From an uncultured Bacilli bacterium (lineage in GTDB: Bacteria > Bacillota_I > Bacilli_A > RF39 > UBA660), in the NCBI GenBank assembly GCA_934148995.1, contig CAKPDM010000001.1, positions 62,001-126,000 on the forward strand: a DNA stretch of 64,000 nt. The letters are read 5' to 3'. The notes below the pieces were generated by a model that was not told where the DNA came from, did no database searches, and saw nothing but the letters and a program-made list of their open reading frames with translations. This document shows, one piece after another, positions 61,567 to 64,000 of the stretch (its first letter is position 1; the number at the start of each line of letters is the position of its first letter). The translations under genes were made by a program, and so were the position numbers.

Positions 61567-62589
61567 TTATATTATTTTTTTTACTTTTGTTTTTAATTTT
61601 TGATTTTGGCTTTTGTAGTTTAATGATGCTTTTGCTAAAATTAAATTTTCTAATAAAACATTTTCTAATTCTAAGTTGTTTTTATTTCTTATTTTACTTA
61701 TAGTGACATTTGTTAAAAATGCTAAACTATCATATAGTGAATATTCCTCTACTTTTTCTGGTAAATTTAAGTTATCTAGTTCATCACAAACATTATATGT
61801 CTGTACAATTCGACCATTACTATATCTCTCATAAAAACTATTAACTTCTCTTGCTAGCTCTTGAACATTTACTGATTGCATAATAATTTTTCTTTTATCA
61901 ATTCCTTTGTGATAATTAGGATTAAGCGTTGGCATCTTCTTTCTAGTGCAAAAATCTGCTAATATCAGAGCATATGTTGTTTCGTGAATAAGACTATCAC
62001 TACTGTATACCTTTTCACCAACTTTTTCTAAATGGTTTGCTACTTCATTTATTTTAGAGATTGGTATGTTTAATTCTTCTGTTAATTGGTTAAAAATTGT
62101 AGCATTAAGGTTTAGTATTAAATTAAGACTCTGTTCTTTGTCACCATATAATTCAGTCAAATGATACATAGTAACAGTAGTCATAACATTTATACCAGCT
62201 TTTTCTAAAAGTTTTATCATTGCTTCTTTTGTTCCTATTTCCTTAGTTTCATCTATTTGTTTAAAACTATTTCTCATTAGTTGTGGAGCACTTTCAAAAG
62301 CAGACATTAAATCAACTGCTTCTGCTTTATAAAAGAAACCATAGACTATCTTTTTTAATTTATTTATATCTTTAACTTCTAACGATGGCACTTTTTCTAA
62401 AAAGTAATCATTCATATAATTATAGTATTTATTCCTTAAGTAATAACTTTTCTTACCATATAATACATCAGCAGATTCTATTATTTCTTTGATTGTTTTT
62501 AAAGTTTCTTTATCATAATTTCCTGCATTAAATTCATCAGGATTAGCCTTTAAAATTATCAATATATTTGCTATATTTTCATTAATCAT
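61567..62589 (-). CDS. Unknown helical protein, paralog A of tandem pair
   Basis: A 340-residue soluble, mostly helical protein of no family known to me. Blocks shared with the next gene are YDKETLKTIKEIIESADVLYGK near the N-terminus, FFYKAEAVDLMSAFES in the middle and EYSLYDSLAFLTNVTISKI near the C-terminus, ending in a Lys-rich tail (KSQNQKLKTKVKKII). No signal peptide or membrane segment. It lies nine bases upstream of dusB in the same direction. Confidence 0.6.
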   Translation of the reverse strand: MINENIANILIILKANPDEFNAGNYDKETLKTIKEIIESADVLYGKKSYYLRNKYYNYMNDYFLEKVPSLEVKDINKLKKIVYGFFYKAEAVDLMSAFESAPQLMRNSFKQIDETKEIGTKEAMIKLLEKAGINVMTTVTMYHLTELYGDKEQSLNLILNLNATIFNQLTEELNIPISKINEVANHLEKVGEKVYSSDSLIHETTYALILADFCTRKKMPTLNPNYHKGIDKRKIIMQSVNVQELAREVNSFYERYSNGRIVQTYNVCDELDNLNLPEKVEEYSLYDSLAFLTNVTISKIRNKNNLELENVLLENLILAKASLNYKSQNQKLKTKVKKII

Positions 62590-62665
62590 TTTATCATCTA
62601 CTTTCTGTCATGATATGTTAATAATTATGTTCTTTAATAACATTTTTCTATATTTATTGTTTAAT

Positions 62666-63655
62666 TTATAATTTTTTTATTTTAAGTTTTAAGTTATTTT
62701 TTTTAGCTTTAGGTTCTAATATCTTTTTTGATAAAGCTAAATTTTGTAATAGAGTATTTTCTAGTGATATACTATTTTCTTTTGTTATTTTAGAAAGCGC
62801 AGTAGTTGTTAAAGCTGTTAAGCAATCATATAATGAGTAATCTTCTATTCTTTTAGAAGAAGTTTTTAAACTTTCAATATCTGTTATACTTTCGTCTATA
62901 CTTATACTTTTTTTGGAAGTATTTCCTTGAAAATATTGTTTAGAAATATCTTTTAAATCTGATATAGTCATTTTTCTCTTAATAGTTTTACTAGCAGGAT
63001 TCTTTCCATCATAATTAGGATTAGGTCTGAACACTTCTTTTTCAATACAAAAATTTGCTAAAGTATTTCCATAAACAGCTGTGAAAAATTTAGAATCAGT
63101 AAGTAATACGTCACTACTCATTTCATAAAATTTATCAGCAATCAGTTTAGCACAAAAATCATCTGTTTTTTTTGTATTAAGTTTATTTGCTATACAAGCA
63201 TTTATTCCTAATAATGATGTTAAAATTGGATTATCTATTATAGAAGGCATTATAGAACAAGAAAGGACACCAATACTATCAATAGCAAATAGCGCTTTAA
63301 TAGAAGCTTCATCTCTTTTTCTTTTTACTTCGTTTATTTGATTAAAACAACTTTCTACATAATCTATAGCATCAGTTAAATCCACTCTAGGAGTTTTATA
63401 AAAGAAAGCTAGTGCTACTTCTTCTAATTCTTTTTTTTGTTTTACTCCTCTTTTGTTCATAAAAAAGTACTTTTCTAAAAATAAATTATATTTATTTATT
63501 AAATATGCACTTTGTTGTTTTCCATATAATGTATCAGCTTTTTTTATTATCTCTTTTAGTCTAGATAAAGTTCTTTTATCATATTTATCTTTACTTAATT
63601 CTAACGAACTAGTTTTAATATCACTTAATATTTTCAAAATTGTTTCATCTTGCAT
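62666..63655 (-). CDS. Unknown helical protein, paralog B of tandem pair
   Basis: A 329-residue relative of the 340-aa protein: YDKRTLSRLKEIIKKADTLYGK, FFYKTPRVDLTDAIDYV, DYSLYDCLTALTTTALSKI and a Lys-rich end. Overall similarity looks modest except at both ends. The shared TLYGK, PNPNYDGK/NPNYHKG and Y-S-L-Y-D blocks may mark binding sites. It directly follows mscL and precedes its paralog. Duplication followed by divergence is likely; function unknown. Confidence 0.6.
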   Translation of the reverse strand: MQDETILKILSDIKTSSLELSKDKYDKRTLSRLKEIIKKADTLYGKQQSAYLINKYNLFLEKYFFMNKRGVKQKKELEEVALAFFYKTPRVDLTDAIDYVESCFNQINEVKRKRDEASIKALFAIDSIGVLSCSIMPSIIDNPILTSLLGINACIANKLNTKKTDDFCAKLIADKFYEMSSDVLLTDSKFFTAVYGNTLANFCIEKEVFRPNPNYDGKNPASKTIKRKMTISDLKDISKQYFQGNTSKKSISIDESITDIESLKTSSKRIEDYSLYDCLTALTTTALSKITKENSISLENTLLQNLALSKKILEPKAKKNNLKLKIKKL

Positions 63656-63666
63656 TTAATCAATAC

Positions 63667-64000
63667 CTATTTATTATTCTTTAATAAATCTCTTATTTCT
63701 TCTAAAAGAATAACTTGTTCATCTTTCTTTGGTTTTTCTTCTTCTTTTTTATGTCCTAACTTCTTGTCGGCTTTTTCTTTTATACTATTAAGTATCTGTA
63801 ACATAGTAAAGATACAAAGTGCAATTATTAGAAAATCAACAACACTTTGAATAAAAGAACCATATTTGATAGAGGCATCCCCTACTTTAATACTTAGTGA
63901 ACTAAAATCAAGTCCTCCTAAGACAACTCCTACTAATGGCATAATAATATCATTTACTAAACTACTAACTATTTTTCCAAAAGCTCCACCGATAATGACA
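63667..64000 (-). CDS. mscL: Large-conductance mechanosensitive channel MscL, 5' end outside window
   Basis: The frame is open to base 64000. VIIGGAFGKIVSSLVNDIIMPLVGVVLGG is the first transmembrane helix and gate region of MscL, followed by the loop, a second helix (FIQSVVDFLIIALCIFTMLQIL) and the cytoplasmic helix (VILLEEIRDLLKNN). MscL opens under membrane tension to release solutes in hypo-osmotic shock. The N-terminal 15 residues or so are missing. The ATG at 63942 is internal. Confidence 0.95.
   Translation of the reverse strand, partial: VIIGGAFGKIVSSLVNDIIMPLVGVVLGGLDFSSLSIKVGDASIKYGSFIQSVVDFLIIALCIFTMLQILNSIKEKADKKLGHKKEEEKPKKDEQVILLEEIRDLLKNNK

Noticed and set aside
1..64000. CRISPR array, complete insertion sequence or prophage
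   Set aside because: No regularly spaced repeats, no cas genes, no intact transposase or integrase and no phage structural genes were found; only decayed or cargo-like traces at 33.2-34.9 kb and 46.7-50.1 kb.

Overview
The window is low-GC, strongly AT-rich Bacillota DNA. It encodes standard-code release factor 2 with a programmed frameshift, and TGA is used as a stop, so it is not a code-4 Mollicute. Gram-positive signatures are abundant: FemAB-type peptide-bridge ligase, CIRCE operator on clpB, LexA/DinR-type SOS box, sortase, YbbR/CdaA c-di-AMP pair and YitT proteins. Spore-associated families (Cse60, CotF-like proteins, a LolA/YdcC/GerS-like lipoprotein) suggest an endospore former or a recent descendant of one. 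The SipW/TasA-type exported proteins and the style of the hypothetical proteins fit uncultured gut Bacilli (Erysipelotrichia / RF39-like neighbourhood). That placement is inference, not something read directly.

Layout. Bases 1-10 kb: femX end, cse60, clpB under CIRCE, a large TasA-like surface protein with a long leader holding a small ORF with a G10 tract, a CtpA protease, a thioredoxin-like membrane protein, asnS and a sporulation-type lipoprotein. 10-19 kb: a DUF378 protein; a VPQ-rich membrane protein with cdaA and cdaR; two membrane/glycosylation genes, one a GT2-methyltransferase fusion; PopT (DUF368); a transglutaminase-like protein; nitroreductase; VanZ. 19-27 kb: tRNA-Thr, a MacB-like ABC transporter, three small helical coat-type proteins, a class-B-like sortase overlapping a secreted protein that stops exactly at a PPKTG motif, a dTMP-kinase-like protein and an unknown. 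27-35 kb: ssrA, smpB, capA-like, rnr, uvrB, then a glycosyltransferase inserted between uvrB and a duplicated, decayed copy of the uvrB 5' end that still carries the original SOS promoter. 35-46 kb: M15 peptidase, dCMP deaminase, a membrane glycan gene with an FAD mutase-like enzyme, SDR, ftsE-ftsX-EnvC/PcsB followed by an HTH-phosphoesterase, two YitT proteins and prfB. 46.7-50.1 kb: an accessory island between prfB and secA (RhuM pseudogene, SEC-C remnant, ABC exporter bracketed by 25-bp direct repeats). 50-64 kb: secA, a ClpC-like unfoldase, a second TasA-like protein, a YfcC-type permease, a GATase1 hydrolase, lysS fused to a tRNA-binding domain, an RDD protein, dusB, two tandem unknown paralogs and the mscL 3' part.

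Nearly all genes lie on the minus strand in short, tightly packed operons closed by clear intrinsic hairpins. The likely accessory or rearranged parts are the uvrB junction (33.2-34.9 kb) and the secA-prfB island (46.7-50.1 kb). The least explained parts are the attenuator-like G10 leader of the 594-aa surface protein, the sortase with its tailless partner, the VPQ-rich protein beside cdaA, and the tandem paralogs at 61.6-63.7 kb. No CRISPR array, prophage or complete insertion sequence was seen.
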